Position numbers and translations under genes: made by a program. Under the pieces are notes generated by a model. The model was given only the letters and a program-made list of their open reading frames with translations, was not told where the DNA came from and did no database searches. From Setomelanomma holmii (lineage: Eukaryota > Ascomycota > Dothideomycetes > Pleosporales > Phaeosphaeriaceae): a DNA stretch of 64,000 nucleotides. Location: contig ML978284.1 of the NCBI GenBank assembly GCA_010015745.1, positions 20,364 to 84,363 on the forward strand. Reading direction: 5' to 3'. Shown one piece after another: positions 1 through 12,493 of the stretch; position 1 is the stretch's first letter; the number at the start of each line of letters is the position of its first letter.

Positions 1-2432
1 TCCTTCAATCTCGACTCGTCCAACTGGCCCTACCTCTTTGAAGTATGCCTCAAAGACCTCCGCATCAAGTGTCGCACTCATCAAAATGACCTTGAGGTCT
101 TTGCGACTACGCAGTATTTGGCGAAGCAATACCAGGAGGAAGTCTGTGTCCAGACTGCGTTCATGTACTTCATCTACCACCACGTGACTGACATCAGCCA
201 GCGCAGCAATGACATCGTCGGTCCCTCCACCAGATGTCTGTAGTCGTCGGAGTAGCACACCAGTCGTCACAAAGGTGATCTTAGTGACACCCGGCCTCTG
301 CTTCGATTCGCCACGAATCGTGTAACCAACCTCGTCGCCAACCCGGGAACATCGCTCATCGGCGACACGATCTGCTAGCCCTAGCGCGGAGATCCTGCGA
401 GGTTGTGTACATATAATGTTTGCGACAGCACCGAGTTGTCGTTGTATCAAGTCGTCCAAGACAAATTGGACCGATTGTGTCGACTTGCCGGAGCCTGTTT
501 CGCCTGAGATGATTGTGACCTGGCTCGCTTTGACGGTGCAAATAATGTCGTCCTTGAGCCTCCAAGCAGGCAAAGCCTGGCGAACACTCAGCATCTGCTG
601 CTGGGCTGGAGTGGTCTGCCTAGCCTGCCATTGCGACAGGATCGTTTGGTTAGCTGGTGTTGATGGTGTCCAGTCAATTGGCCTGCGTGCCCGGCCTTTC
701 TTGACATTTCTGCGATTCCGTTGCTCCTTCATATGATCAGCTGCGGCAAGCCCAGATGATACATCTGTCAAGCGACCCGGGTTCTTGAATATTTCTCCAG
801 AGTTTTGTTGCACCCAATCAACAATGTCATATATCATTGGCATCCCAATGCAGTTAGTCTCCGCGTACAAAAGTGCCTGTCTGATAATGCTCAAGCGGAT
901 ATAGGCAGGAATTGCAGCTTCGAACGTGATGATGGGCACGATGGCAGGATAAGAGCCAAATGGTTTCCTCGCCTGCAATATAAGACGCTTTCCTTGTTGC
1001 TTGATGTCAAGCTCGATGCGACACATCTCCGGAGAGGGTCGTGAGAATAGTTTGTCGTAGATAGCCTCCAGCGACGACATTTCGGTATCCCAGGCATCGT
1101 CCTCTGGTGGCTCTTCTGAGCAATCCTCGACTGAGAGGTCAGCTAGGTCCTGCAATAAGGTACTATCTTCAACATGCGGTTGCATCAGTCGAGCCTGCAG
1201 AAGTGCCGCCGCTTTGCGCTCGTCGCCGCTCTGACTGTCATAGGCCTCTTCGCAGAGGTCCACGGAATAACCTGCAGCAGCAAGCCTCTTCACTGCGCCC
1301 TCGCGCTTGAGGTTGGAGCTCGCCATGCTGACACCAGCCACGTAGCCCTCAGGTAAACTCCACGATGGTAAGTCGTCTTCGGGAACATGAATGAGCAGCC
1401 ACTCAACAATTTCTTCCCGGTCCTTGCATATTCCACCAGCTTCTTCAACGTGACTTCTCCTGAATCCCAACTCTGTGATCTCGTCTAAGAGACGAGCCCT
1501 GAGCGCAGGCTCGATTTCGATTGCGTTCGGGTTCCAAACAGCATCTCGTCGAATGAGATGCTCGGCTGTCTTCCTGGTCCGCTTTCCAAGCTCGATCTTC
1601 GGCACTCGTTCCCAACCTTTGAGCAGGTTTCTACCAGAAGACGGACCTCGCGCGCTCGGCATCGTGGCTCCAGGCTGGAGGTTGTGTGCTTTCTGCACCT
1701 CTTCTCGCTCCTTCTGTTTCTTTTCACGCACTTTTGCCGCAAACTCTCTTGCCTTTTCTCGCTCGGCAAAACCAAAGAATGGGTCTGCCTCGTACATCCA
1801 GCCCTTGCCTTCTGCCTCATCTCTTTTTTTTAAGTCTGTGAAGGTTCCCTTCCAGAGATCCTTGTATGTTGGAGGGAGCATCATGTGGAGGTTCTTGGTG
1901 CTGGCGACACGGAAGAGAATGTAGGCGGCGGCAAAGTTGCGGGCTTCTACGGCGCTAGACTGATGTGCTTGTCCTTCGAGCTCGGCTGGTATCTTGAACG
2001 GGGGAAGGGACGTTGTCTCTCGGGTCTTCTGATTCGTTTTCGACAGCACCACGGCATAAGCAAAGTGCTTGTCGCCATCCTTTCGCTGCAGAAAGTCAGT
2101 AATTGGCGCGGATATTGTCTGGCTCTACTTACAATGCGGTAGTCTGGCTTACTCCAGTGTTGCTTCTGGAAGTGTTCAGAGAGCAGATTGACGGGCAGTT
2201 TGCCAGTCCAGGACGCACCAGCGATCAAGGTCCTCGTGTCTGGTTTCTTTGGTCCATCTTCTGTCTGCGCAGCCGGCGTCTTCCCTTTGCTTTTACCGTC
2301 GTCGCCGGCAGAGTTATCAGGCTTCTTCTTCTTGGGTTTGCCGTCGCCAAAGACGATGAAGCTTGTATCTTCCTCTGGTGCAACAGTTTTCTTCGCAGGT
2401 TTACCGCGGGGTGGGTGGGCGTTCTTTGGCAT
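1..2432 (-). CDS. DEAH-box RNA helicase with UBA and RWD domains (DHX57/YLR419W-like), 3' end beyond the window
   Basis: Exons are 2133-2432 and 1-2085, with a 47-nt intron at 2086-2132 in phase 0; the protein continues past base 1. The N-terminus is Lys-rich and low complexity. A UBA-like segment (about residues 270-320) and an RWD-like segment (about 420-520) come next. The helicase core follows with Walker A GETGSGKST near bases 480-510, the QPRR box, the DEVH box near 165-180 and motif III (SAT). This order is that of the DHX57/DHX29/YLR419W group of SF2 helicases, which unwind RNA and are tied to translation initiation. The start ATG is the first in frame. Winged-helix, ratchet and OB domains should lie outside the window. 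It diverges from the aprataxin-like gene across a 471-bp promoter. Family assignment is firm; the precise orthologue is an inference. Confidence 0.9.
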
Positions 2433-2903
2433 GACAGCTGGGTCCTCGAGTGTCGTTCGTCTGATTTTGAAGTATCCATATAGTGCAAAAGCAGTCAGTC
2501 CTAAATGCTGAGCATGTAGTGGGATGGTTGATGTATAGGCGACAAAGGGCGTTGTCGCAAGTAGAAGGGCTCAGCTGCCAGGTAAACTAGATGATTGTCT
2601 TCGGCCACAATGTGCAAAAAGATGCAGATACTCATCTACCTTTGCTGCCATCATTCACTTGTGTTGAGACACACAACGCACCTGTTCGTAGTCCGAGGCC
2701 CTAAAATTATTGCTTGGCAGCGCATCACAGCCGAAGCGTGGGATGAGTGGGGAGCTTGCGCCCGAGCGCGTCATTCCGAGGTCGTACCTTGTAGCCTCAC
2801 AATGTGATCACGCATTCTCAAAGGTCCCATGTCTGCCCGCAAATATTATGCGCGTTGACAGCCGTCAAGGTCACCACCGAGGTGATAACGAGCCCACAAC
2901 ATC
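2433..2903. promoter_or_regulatory. Divergent intergenic region
   Basis: This region separates the helicase (minus) from the aprataxin-like gene (plus), so it should carry both promoters. I see no long ORF, repeat or RNA gene in it and name no specific factor site. Confidence 0.4.
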
Positions 2904-3918
2904 ATGACTTCCGCAACCCATCATGCCACCAAGGAACAATCACACGAGTGGATCACCGCGGAGGATATAGCGCCAGATGAAGTCAATACCTCACCAAAGA
3001 AACGGCCCAATGCTTGTACGTCGCTTCCAAAAGCCCCACGATCAACCGCACCAAGACCTAAACTCACAGTGCAGTCACAGAGCTCATGTCGTCCGCAAAG
3101 AAACCAAAACCCAAACCCACCGCCGAAGACGTCCAGCCCACCAGCACATTCGAGAAGGCTAAGAATGTGGTGAAAGGCTGGGACCCTCGCAATGGCCTGG
3201 GAACCTACATCGAGAAGCCAGAGACCAATCCCGAAGGCAGGGTGGTAGAGTACGACGATGACTTCGTCGTGATTCGCGACAAATATCCGAAAGCAAGGTC
3301 AGCATACAACCACACCTACACTCACCAAAAAGTGACTGATAGCTTGCTAGCGTGCACCTCCTCCTCATCCCCCGTTTGGGGCAATACCACACCCAACACC
3401 CACTCCACCTCCTCTCCACAGACCCCGCCTTCCTCGCCACCGTCCGCACACGCATTGCGCGCCTCAAATCCCTCGCAGCAGCCGAACTCCGCCGTCTCTA
3501 CGGCCCCCTCAGCGCCTCCGACACACCCTACCAATCCGCCCTCGAAGACCTCATGTCCTCTCCCTCCCCACCTTCCTCTTCCCAAGTCGCCGCCCTCCCC
3601 TCTGGACGAGACTGGGAAGCCAACATCATCGCCGGCGTACACACGCATCCGAGCATGAACCATTTACACATCCATGCACTGAGTCGGGAGATGCATTCCG
3701 AATGTGTCAAGCACAAGAAGCATTATTTGAGCTTTACTACGTCCTTTCTGGTCAGGATGGAGGAGTTCCCGCTAGAGCAGGGGAGTGAGCGTTTTAGTCC
3801 GGGGGATTGGCCAAGCTGGGATATGAAGTGTTGGCGGTGTGGGGAAAACTACAAGAATAAGTTTGCGAGGCTGAAGGGGCATTTGGAGGAGGAGTTTGAC
3901 GTGTGGAAGAGAGAGTGA
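2904..3918 (+). CDS. hnt3: Aprataxin-like HIT-domain DNA-adenylate hydrolase (Hnt3 family)
   Basis: Three exons, 2904-3015, 3075-3297 and 3351-3918, give 300 aa with both joins in phase. The exon 1-2 join produces the segment NAFTELM, which I recall as typical of fungal family members, and supports the upstream ATG over the ATG at 3086. The HIT motif His-x-His-x-His lies at about residues 216-220 (HLHIH), preceded by a YPKASVH strand. A C-terminal Cys2-His-type zinc finger (CWRCG... H) ends the protein. Aprataxins remove 5'-AMP from abortive DNA ligation products in the nucleus, and the HIT plus zinc-finger layout matches that role. The protein is somewhat longer than yeast Hnt3 because of an inserted Ser/Pro stretch around residues 170-185. 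It converges on the Irc22-like gene. Confidence 0.9.
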
Positions 3919-4392
3919 TGGGTGGTGTTAGGGCTGAGCGGAGGTTTACGCGCGATTCGAGGACTTAGATGCATGACCATCAGAGATGCGAATTGAGGCC
4001 CTGTGCCACGATATGTATTCGTCGCCAGATTGGTTGACAGGGCTGGGAGCCTTCAATAAGGTCCGACTGGAGGGGAAGTGTAGCAGAAGTTAGCAATCCC
4101 AACAGTGGAGACATGAGATACGGTGCAACATGTGATATTCCAGTCTTTCATATTGCGCTATGCAAAATTGATAACTTTTGAAAGTCGTTATATGGTACAA
4201 CGTGAATGCCAATCGCCTCCAATGACTCCAAACGGCGACGCATTCTCCAGCATATCTGCCGGTGTTTCAACACCTCTTCTTACATCCTACATGTCTTGTG
4301 CACAACTATGTCAAGACCTCCATCGTAACCACAGATCCTATCCTATCCGCACGATTGTCCTCCCTCTGTGTTCGTGGGTACCGCGAAGTTTC
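3919..4392. other. Convergent 3' intergenic region
   Basis: This spacer lies between the ends of the aprataxin-like and Irc22-like genes. An open frame begins inside it at 4123 but overlaps the latter gene antisense and has no coding character. I see nothing else. Confidence 0.35.
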
Positions 4393-5311
4393 CTAAGCTC
4401 TAGGCTTAGTCTTGGGAGTTCCGCTGCGAACGCGCTTCGCCTCGGGCCGCTGCAAATGAGCCGCGGGGATCCAGCTCTCATCGTAAGCCTTTGCGCCTGA
4501 GGTGACAGCTGGGCCATCAGCGCCGACAACGGAGACCTGGTCGGCGGGGTCGACCTTCTTGGAACCACCCGACGACTTCTTGGCGCGCTCGCCGCCCTTG
4601 CCACGACCCTTCTTCTGGGGGAAGAAAGTGGTGATCCAGGTGTTGTAGACGAAGTAGGAGATTCCGCCGAAGACGCCGAGAATGACGAGGTAGAGGAAGA
4701 TGCTGGAGGTTGCGATTAGCTCTGACGTGGGTTATTTGGGATGGCGCACATACATTTGAGGGTCAAAGAAGCTGGTGGCAGCTTCCACGACGCTGACAGT
4801 CTCATTGTAGACAGGGACCGTGAAGAAGTCGTTATTGCTGCCCTTCAGCACAGCAACGAGCTGCAAGCGCAGGTCCTGGGGATGAAGCTCGGTGGTAAAG
4901 GTGTAAGGAATCGTCTCCTCTGAACCAGCCGGAATCTCGATCGAGTACTTCTGTGCGGTGAGGTTGCGCACAACATGGCTCTCTCCAGCCTGCTCCTTCA
5001 GCAGCGATCCGCCCACAACAGAGACGCCAATGGGAGTCGGCTCCCCATTGTTGATGGACAAGCGCGCCTCGGTGGCATGGCCGTTGATGAGCTTAATGCC
5101 GAAGATTTCCGACTGCGGGAAAGACACGGAGACCTTGACGTTCAGATTGGGCGTCTGTGGTTCCTCATCGACCTGCTCGACCTATTCCACCCAACGATTA
5201 GCTCTCTGATGTCATGCCTCGTTAGGCGTGGGAGCTTACCTCAATGGCCGCGAAGGCACCGAGGGCGCGCAGAGAGAGTAGCAGCAGGGACGAGAGCTTC
5301 CAGGAAACCAT
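4393..5311 (-). CDS. irc22: Irc22/TRAP-alpha-like ER membrane protein
   Basis: Exons are 5240-5311, 4754-5181 and 4393-4702; introns of 58 and 51 nt keep phase and give 269 aa. A signal peptide (about residues 1-22) opens the protein. The lumenal domain carries the segments SEIFGIKLINGHATEA and FTTELHPQDLRL that I associate with fungal Irc22, the relative of translocon-associated protein alpha. One membrane segment follows (IFLYLVILGVFGGISYFVYN, about residues 165-185). The cytosolic tail is Lys/Arg-rich and ends in a short basic sequence. The likely site is the ER membrane near the translocon. Yeast IRC22 was named for a recombination-centre phenotype, so the molecular role is inferred from the TRAP-alpha likeness. 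Confidence 0.85.
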
Positions 5312-5953
5312 GGTGGATGCGGCGAGAGGCGATTGGGATGGACGATGTGGTGGAGAGATGGTTAATTGTACGTGTCTTCTCGATGATGTCTGAGCGCGCA
5401 GCTACCTCATCCTGGTCTAGCCGACTCAGTGCGCCGCCCGCACTTCGGTAAAGCAGCATCCTCACCAATCAGCTTCCGGACCAACCGTACTGCATATATG
5501 CTCCGCCTCAGGCCGACCTCGCCGCATGGAGAAGCATCAATAATTGCGACCCAGCTACCGCTCTATGCCAGCGCCGTCGTTTGCTCGAGATGAAGCAATG
5601 CAGTGTACAGCCTCTCTTGGGGCGCTTTCCTGGCGGCATCGTGCAGCAGGCGGCTACCTACCTTCGTCGTTGCTCGAACTGACCGACTTTTTGCCCTTCA
5701 CTGACAAACGCTACAACAGCCCCTTCAGCGCTCACACTCACTTGCCTTTTCTCATGGTCGCCCTTTCCTCCGCTATTATCCCAATACCATAGACCCGGTC
5801 CCCGGGTCCAAAGTTCCCCTCTTCCCACAACCCTTTTCAGCAACCCTCCGCCGTAGTGACCCAGAGTGCAAAGCCGACATAAGTTGTCGCGACTCCATTT
5901 CTACACAAAAAACCATCACTCCACACACTCGCTGATACATTTACGATCTCGCC
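5312..5953. promoter_or_regulatory. Divergent intergenic region
   Basis: This holds the promoters of the Irc22-like gene (minus) and the CCCH zinc-finger gene (plus). Pyrimidine-rich runs precede the plus-strand start. Short open frames here look like chance. No repeats were seen. Confidence 0.35.
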
Positions 5954-7823
5954 ATGGCTCAGCCGCCGCCTTTTTCGAACGGCTTTGGAACCTTGCGTGG
6001 AGGCAACAGCTTTTCACCTGAGCCGCCAGTCGCCAATGGCACCCCTACAAGCAGCGCTTCTGGCCTTGCAGAACTGTACTCCCGCTATCAGCAAATCACT
6101 CAGCTTGATACACAGCGCGATCAATTTACGATGGTATGTCGACTCTGTTGAATACGCGGCGCGATGCATATACATAACTAACATGCTTTCAGGAGCTACT
6201 CACGCGCGTCGCCTTCTTAACTCAAGAGAACGACCAGCTAAGGGCCGAGATGCAGCACCAGCGTGATTCTGCTACGGCATGGGAGCAGCAGCAGCCTCAT
6301 TACGAGAGAAGGGTCGCTCAAATGCAGCGGGCAATGGTAGATATTCGTCCCTGTGATACTCAGCGCAGTGGTGCTTACTGGTTGGTATAGGCTGACAACC
6401 CGTTTGTCGTTATTTTGATTGATGGAGATGGAATGATTGTAAGTTGGACCTCGTGCCAGCCCAATCAACCAGGACTGACCGAGCAACAGTTCACGGACGA
6501 ATATCTTCGACGCGGCGAGGCTGGAGGTCGACATGCTGCCTCTCAGCTGTATTCTGCGGTATCGGAGTACGTCGACGAGCGCACTACAGATGTCCCCTTG
6601 AACGTCCGCATCGTCTGTCGTATCTACGCCAACGCCCGTGGCTTGACCGAGGTGCTCCTCCGCAAAGGCATCATCGACGATAAGAGCGTCTTCGAGGACT
6701 TCACGCGTGGTTTCACCCGCGGCAAATCCATGTTTGACTTCGTCGATGTTGGCAGCGGCAAAGATCGTGCGGATGAGAAGATTATTGGTAAGTCTACAGC
6801 GTGTACCAGCGGTTTCTCAGTTGCTCCATCTTCGCCCCGCCTGCTCTAGACTTGTTGCAAAGTTGTCTCTAATCTTCTGCTCTAGAGTCTCTCAAGTTGT
6901 TTTCCCAAGATCTTCACTGTCGGCGCGTCCTATTTGGCTGCTCGCACGACAATGGCTACGCCAGGGTTTTGGAGGAATTCTCCGATCGACCTGAGATCGT
7001 CGGCAAGGTCGTCCTGCTTGAGGGCGTTCCATTCGAGAGGGAGCTTATCCCACTACCATACGAGACCACGAAGTTCCCCGGACTTTTCCGCGACACAAAG
7101 ATTATCCTGAACCCTTCTGCGGTCCCATACATATACAATCAGTCAGTGGAAGAGCCCTTAAATGGTGCGAAAGTTTTCAACATCATGGCTGGGCTGCCAA
7201 CTCGATTCCCCCCTCCTGATCGGGCCATCAGTGTCATGGATAGTCCTTTGCCATCCCAGGCTGCGCTAGCCACGAGCTCGAGGCTGCCTCGCACACCCTC
7301 GGCGTCCACTTTTGGTTCGGATAACTTCCCAGCTCTCAACCAGCCCATAACTTGGGCCAACAAGGCAGCTGCTCCTCCTCCCCCAGCGCCGGAAACCCCT
7401 GTCTACAAGCCCGTCACCCGAGACGAGATCATCGCGCGTAATCGCAAGGGCCAGCGCGTGGACCCACCGGCCAAAAGCTACGACAAGGCCGAAGTCGATC
7501 GCATCAAGAGGATGAAATTGTGCAATGTGCACTTCCTTAGGCAAGAGTGCCCGTACGGCACAAACTGCACCCATATCCATAACTACAAGGCTAGCGACGA
7601 CGAGATTAAGACTCTTCGCCTTGTCGCTCGCATGGCACCTTGTAACAACGGCAGCGGCTGCCAGGACATCAAGTGCATCCATGGTCACGAGTGCCCGGCC
7701 CCGCCTCACAAGTACAATCACATCAAGGGCACTAAGTCGTGTATTTTTGGCGAGCAGTGCAAGTTCGTGCCTGAGCTGCATGACATTGACAGGGACGTGG
7801 TTAAGACTTTGGTGATTCGCTAG
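5954..7823 (+). CDS. CCCH zinc-finger RNA-binding protein with a PIN/NYN-like central domain
   Basis: Five exons, 5954-6133, 6193-6336, 6391-6438, 6490-6787 and 6886-7823, encode 535 aa with all phases consistent. After a disordered N-terminus and a coiled coil (residues about 60-105) comes a domain starting VVILIDGDGMI. Its acidic D-G-D motif and following strands resemble NYN/PIN-type folds, though I cannot show nuclease activity. The C-terminal quarter holds CCCH fingers: Cys436 starts a clear C-x8-C-x5-C-x3-H finger, and two less regular Cys/His clusters follow. This layout matches an uncharacterised fungal family of cytoplasmic mRNA-binding candidates. A Pro/Ala-rich linker separates the two halves. 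Large antisense frames under the last exon are shadows. Confidence 0.85.
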
Positions 7824-8295
7824 GCTTGAGGGTGCAGCATTACGGTGTCGGCGTTTAGGAAGATACCAGGTAGTCTTTCGAAATGAAGTGGTTTCAGATA
7901 GGCTTGCAGGCTCTGTGGGTATAAGCGCTTGGGCGTATCGCGCATTCGTGGGCAAGGCTGACTTGATGAGGGTCGTGACTTCCTTCATGCATGACCCCTC
8001 CGTGCACGGACGTGGTGGCGCAGTTCAGCCTGATGCATGGATGTCAGCGAACGCCTCTACCTCTTCTCATACCACCTTTTGTTCCAGATCACTGCGTCAT
8101 TCGGTCCCTTATTCTTCTTAATGTTTCTATGGCTGATCTCGTTGGTGTAACTGTTCAGCTGCTATCGCGAGAAGGACGATTCTTCATGGCAGCTACCGAA
8201 GTCGATCTTTGCTCGTTCACCCGCATATAGAGAGGGACGCAGCACAACTCAAGAATTTGGACCATTTGGCTAAGCAGCGCCCCGCATCGAATACG
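7824..8295. other. Intergenic region between CCCH gene and chimeric gene
   Basis: This should hold the 3' UTR of the zinc-finger gene and the promoter/5' UTR of the next gene. No ORF, repeat or RNA gene is convincing. Confidence 0.3.
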
Positions 8296-11200
8296 ATGAG
8301 TCTCAAGAAGAAAACCGGGGATATCTCGCTGGGAGACTTCTTGGGAGATCAATGTACAAGACACCCTGCCTTGCGCGTCGTCGAAACTGACAAGACTCAG
8401 CTCTCGGCTCCTGGAAGGATGAGATGTATGATCTTCCACCGCCTCGTGAGTCGCATACGCTCAGACGAGACTTTCAGATGTTAACTCTTTCCAGGACCAG
8501 ATGCGCCTTCCGCAAGCCGCGATGGGGGTCTTATATTCATTACAGGTGACAATCCTGTAAATTTCAAGTCAAAGAAAGTCATGACTACGGTACGAAAGAA
8601 GGCTATGGACACATATCTAAAGCAAGAAAGAGGGGAGGCGCCTGCTAGACCTACCCCATTATCAAGACCGGACGACTTCGCAGAGCCTCCTTTCACTGCA
8701 TCGAATCCAGCAGAACAGAACCCGCCATGCAACACGCTTCATGTCGCCAGACTACCCGCCGAGGCGACTGAGGATGAGTTAAAGCAGATGTTCTCGAAGG
8801 AGGCCGGCTATAAGCGACTTTGTTTTCGCTCAAAGCAGACTGGGCTCATGTGCTTCGTAGAGTTCGAGGACGCAGCTCTTGCTACAAGAGCGCTTTTGAA
8901 ACTGGACGGGATCTTGTTGTATGGTGATAATGTCGAACTGAAATACTCAAAAAATCCTCTCGGCGTGCGCAGTGGTCGTGAACAAAGATCGCCAGAAGGT
9001 TCAGAGAATCAGACACTATATACCCTGACAGCGTGCTGTCGCTGCCGTACAGTAAGACAAGACCTCGGAACTCATGGTGCGCTGCTGACAGTGATGTTTC
9101 CCGCAGCGAAAGACGAGATGCGACCCGGGCTTGCCGCGCTGCGGGCCCTGCGAGCACTCAAATTCCCATTGCGAGTATTATGACCCCGTCGAGGGGTGCA
9201 AGATTCCCCGCAACTATGCCTTACACCTTCAGCACAAGATCTCGGAGCTTGGGAACGAGTTGGCTGATCTGGAGTGTGACGATATTGAATCGGATGTGCA
9301 GCACACCACGAACAATGCATCGGTCGCGTCTGATGGTGCATCCCAGCTCATAAGGCCTGCGGTACCGCAAGGGACGCTATCAACTCCGTCATATTCCGAG
9401 TCAGTGAAGATGAACAGGGATTTGATTCCATGCCATGCACCATTATTACCCGTAACCATGGCTGATCATAATTATGAGGAGTGGAAACATAAGGCCGCCA
9501 CGGGACTCTCGCATTCAGGCACCACTCCTTACAACAAGCGCGATGGCGAACTTGGAGAAAAGCATGACACAAGTGTTGCACGATCCAGTTACACGGACGT
9601 AGCGGGTCAAGGAAACGCGCCTACCTTCAGCATCGAGGTATTTGCATCCGGCTCTTCGACTATGTCGAGTTCAGAGGCTGAAATGTCAGCTCGCACTTAT
9701 CGAAAGCGGAAGAAGAGATCGAACAAAGTCATATTCACACGCAGTCATAGTAAAAGCAATGACAGCAACAACGACATGAGCAGCTCGGAAGATGATTCGA
9801 GCAGGAATGTCGCTACAAATGCTCGCCGCCTACACCGCCGCACTGGCGCCTCTGTCCCTCGAGGCATTCCCCTCGCCCTCAGCGACGCAGGAGATTTAGA
9901 GTATCATACCGATTCGAGTCCCAAACGCCTCAGTCATAGTCAAGACTCTACGTATATCGAAAAGAGGACGACCAGAAATGAGCATGTGAACGTGCAAGAG
10001 CCCGTTGCAGATATTGCGCCGGTAAAGTCTTCGCAGAGCCAAGAGCGCGAACGCGAATCACACAGTGGATTGCACGGGGAAGACTGGCCCCAGAGTATTC
10101 CAGAAAGTCATGTCATCGCTGAACAGCTCAGTCAGCCTGAGACATGCGTTGAGACTGCGCAACTCGTCGTAGGAGACAAATGGTTAGAGGTTCGCAACGC
10201 GCATGAGAGACGAAAGACCCGAAAAACATTAGGACAAAAATACCTGGAACTCATTAGAAAAGAACGAGAACTCGAGCGAGCACTCGGTGAGAAAGCGATA
10301 TTGGCTGGCAGTATTTCGACATTATCAAGAGCCAGCTTGTCGAAACATTCGCACGAGCAAGAGGTGAACGTCATCGATTCAGATTCACCAAGGAAAGAAG
10401 AATATGAGCCGTCAGGAAAATCAAGAAATGTCGAATCTAGAGTGACTGCCAAACCTCTTTCCAAAACAGGTCAAACTCAAGACGTTGTCAATGATGACGA
10501 CCATAATTATCTTGACTATTTCAAGAACTTTGCGGCTGCAGAAAAGGTGCGCATGAACGAGCGACAAAGGACTATTACACGAGAGAACAAGGCTGTGAAA
10601 CTGAGTGATCTCAAGAAGTACGGAAGCAATTCCGAATCAACCACCCCAGTACCGTCGGAGATTATACCGATACTAGTAAGAGACCAAAGGAAAATGGAGT
10701 ATACAACGCACGATGATGCTTTTGCCACTCCAAATTCAATTTCTCGAGCTGACTCGGGACGAGAAAGGAATGCCGACGGGCTAGAAGATGAGTTTGAACA
10801 GAATGCCGAGTCTGTACGCGACGTCGTGGTGGACAATATGATGCTTTCTCTCAACCTGTCCACCAAAGAGCACGCAATAGCGTCCTATGAAGACCAAGAG
10901 GAGTCGATCATGCCGCCTGCCGAGCCAGGAAACGATGAAGGGCAGATAATCACGGATCAATTCGATCAAGACTTGGGCCTAACGCATCTGGTGGCTGACG
11001 CTTGTGATGAGGCATGCTACAATGGCAGAGGCGACGCGACGGAGCCACACATGCTTCCAGACTTCGCTCAGGCTCTTGGCGAGGATTCTGGCGCAGTGAA
11101 GGACCATCTACCCGAATCTTGGAGGTGGGACGTGGAGTATCGGGACCATAGCTGGACATGTACACCGCTCGAGAGTAACACTCCCAAGAATTACCCACTG

Positions 11201-12493
11201 ACGATTGGTGGCACACCGGTAGTCCTGCCAGTAGATTACCGATGGCCTCCTATGGGTGGTGTCAGTCCTCCGCCCGACCCAAGACCCTCTGTCCCGATCG
11301 ACTGTAAGGCTGGGTTAGCACCAGAAATCGTCCGCGATCTCTTCCTCACATTCGAGGGCAGTATGGGGTTCTATGTTCTCATCAGCGGGCTGCTTCAGGT
11401 TGTTGTTCCCGAGAGTTTCGACACCACATGGGCTTCGTCACACTTGCCTCACAAATTTGGTGGGCTAAAGGTATGCTACATCCCACAGTCAGTGGAGGCT
11501 ACAATGTTACCAAGCACGACCGAGACAACGAATGCGAAGTCGCCACTCACGACACAAAGTTCGGGCTTGTCTAACATGTTTCGGCCGCCTCGCCACGTAA
11601 CTGCCTCCACCAGCCCCACGCTCAAGCTCAACAGCTTCATCGAGGCCCGACCAAAGGCGAACCACCGCAAGGAGAAATACTCAGGGAGGATCGGCTTGGG
11701 GATCACGAAGGATGCTGATACGTACTTACTCATGTCGACCCATGTCATTACAGAGGCGATAATGGTCAAATCGCACCGCGAGACAATCTTTGGACGTAGT
11801 CGCGACCGATTCCAGAAGTTGGACGATGACTGGAACCAGCATGTCGAGATTTGGGCTGGAAACGAGAGACTCGGAACGGTGGAGAAAAGTTTCGATGTGG
11901 AAGCAGAAATCTACCCTAACGGCTTTCAACACGATCTCACAATTATCAAGCCCACCTCGCCGTCATCTATTAAAGACATCAAATCCCCGATATCCAACCT
12001 CGGCTGGCTCCGTCATGATGCGTGGGCATCACTTCGACGAGATAGCTCTGCTGTCAAGATCCTTGGGCCCACAGAGAGCGAGCGTTCAGTCAAAACGATA
12101 AAGTGCAGTCGACTTTCGGAGATACTTGTCGTGGGCGAAGGCATCTTCCTGAATCAAAAGGCCGCAGCAGGCAATACAAAGGCTCTGAAAGATCACGATT
12201 TGTCTACTTGGAAGCGTCTCGTTTCCCGGGCTCTTTTGTATCGAGTATTTCCTGACTTCGACCCTCCCAATGGGTACAGTGGCATGGCACTGTATGCTGA
12301 GGGCATCCGGGACGATGGAAGTGAAGGTCCAGGCATTGTTGGCTTCCAGAGTTTCGTACAGCGCAGTGATCATGCGCAAAGCTTCAATATGGAAGGTCCT
12401 GCGCTAGAGACGAGACTGCAGAGGGGTCGGATCGCGTTCTACGGCGCGTTTAGTGTGCCTGAGGGACTGAAGAGGGAATACGCAATAGTATAG
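8296..12493 (+). CDS. Chimeric protein: eIF4B-like N-terminus, Scw1/Whi3-type RRM, Zn2Cys6 cluster, trypsin-like C-terminal domain
   Basis: Exons 8296-8353, 8401-8445, 8495-9051 and 9107-12493 join in phase into 1348 aa. Residues 1-35 resemble the start of fungal eIF4B (SLGDFLGD, LGSWKDEM). Residues 113-189 form an RRM ending in KNPLGVRSG, the mark of Scw1/Whi3 RRMs. The same reading frame runs without a stop or Met into a Zn2Cys6 cluster (Cys215/216, 218, 225, 232, 235, 242) split by the last intron, followed by a short dimerisation-like helix. A long disordered acidic/Ser-rich part has a coiled coil near residues 590-630. The last 270 residues look like a chymotrypsin-fold protease: His1099 in STHVIT, Asp1163 in HDLTIIK, Ser1278 in GYSGM. 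The joins are seen in sequence; that one mRNA covers all domains is inferred. Two adjacent genes remain possible, but the zinc-cluster part has no start codon of its own. Confidence 0.7.

Noticed and set aside
4123..4500. Plus-strand 125-codon frame
   Set aside because: It overlaps the Irc22-like last exon antisense and has no conserved features.
7266..7988. Minus-strand open frame of 240 codons under the CCCH gene
   Set aside because: It lies antisense to the conserved zinc-finger exon and has no domain; the plus-strand protein is clearly the real gene.
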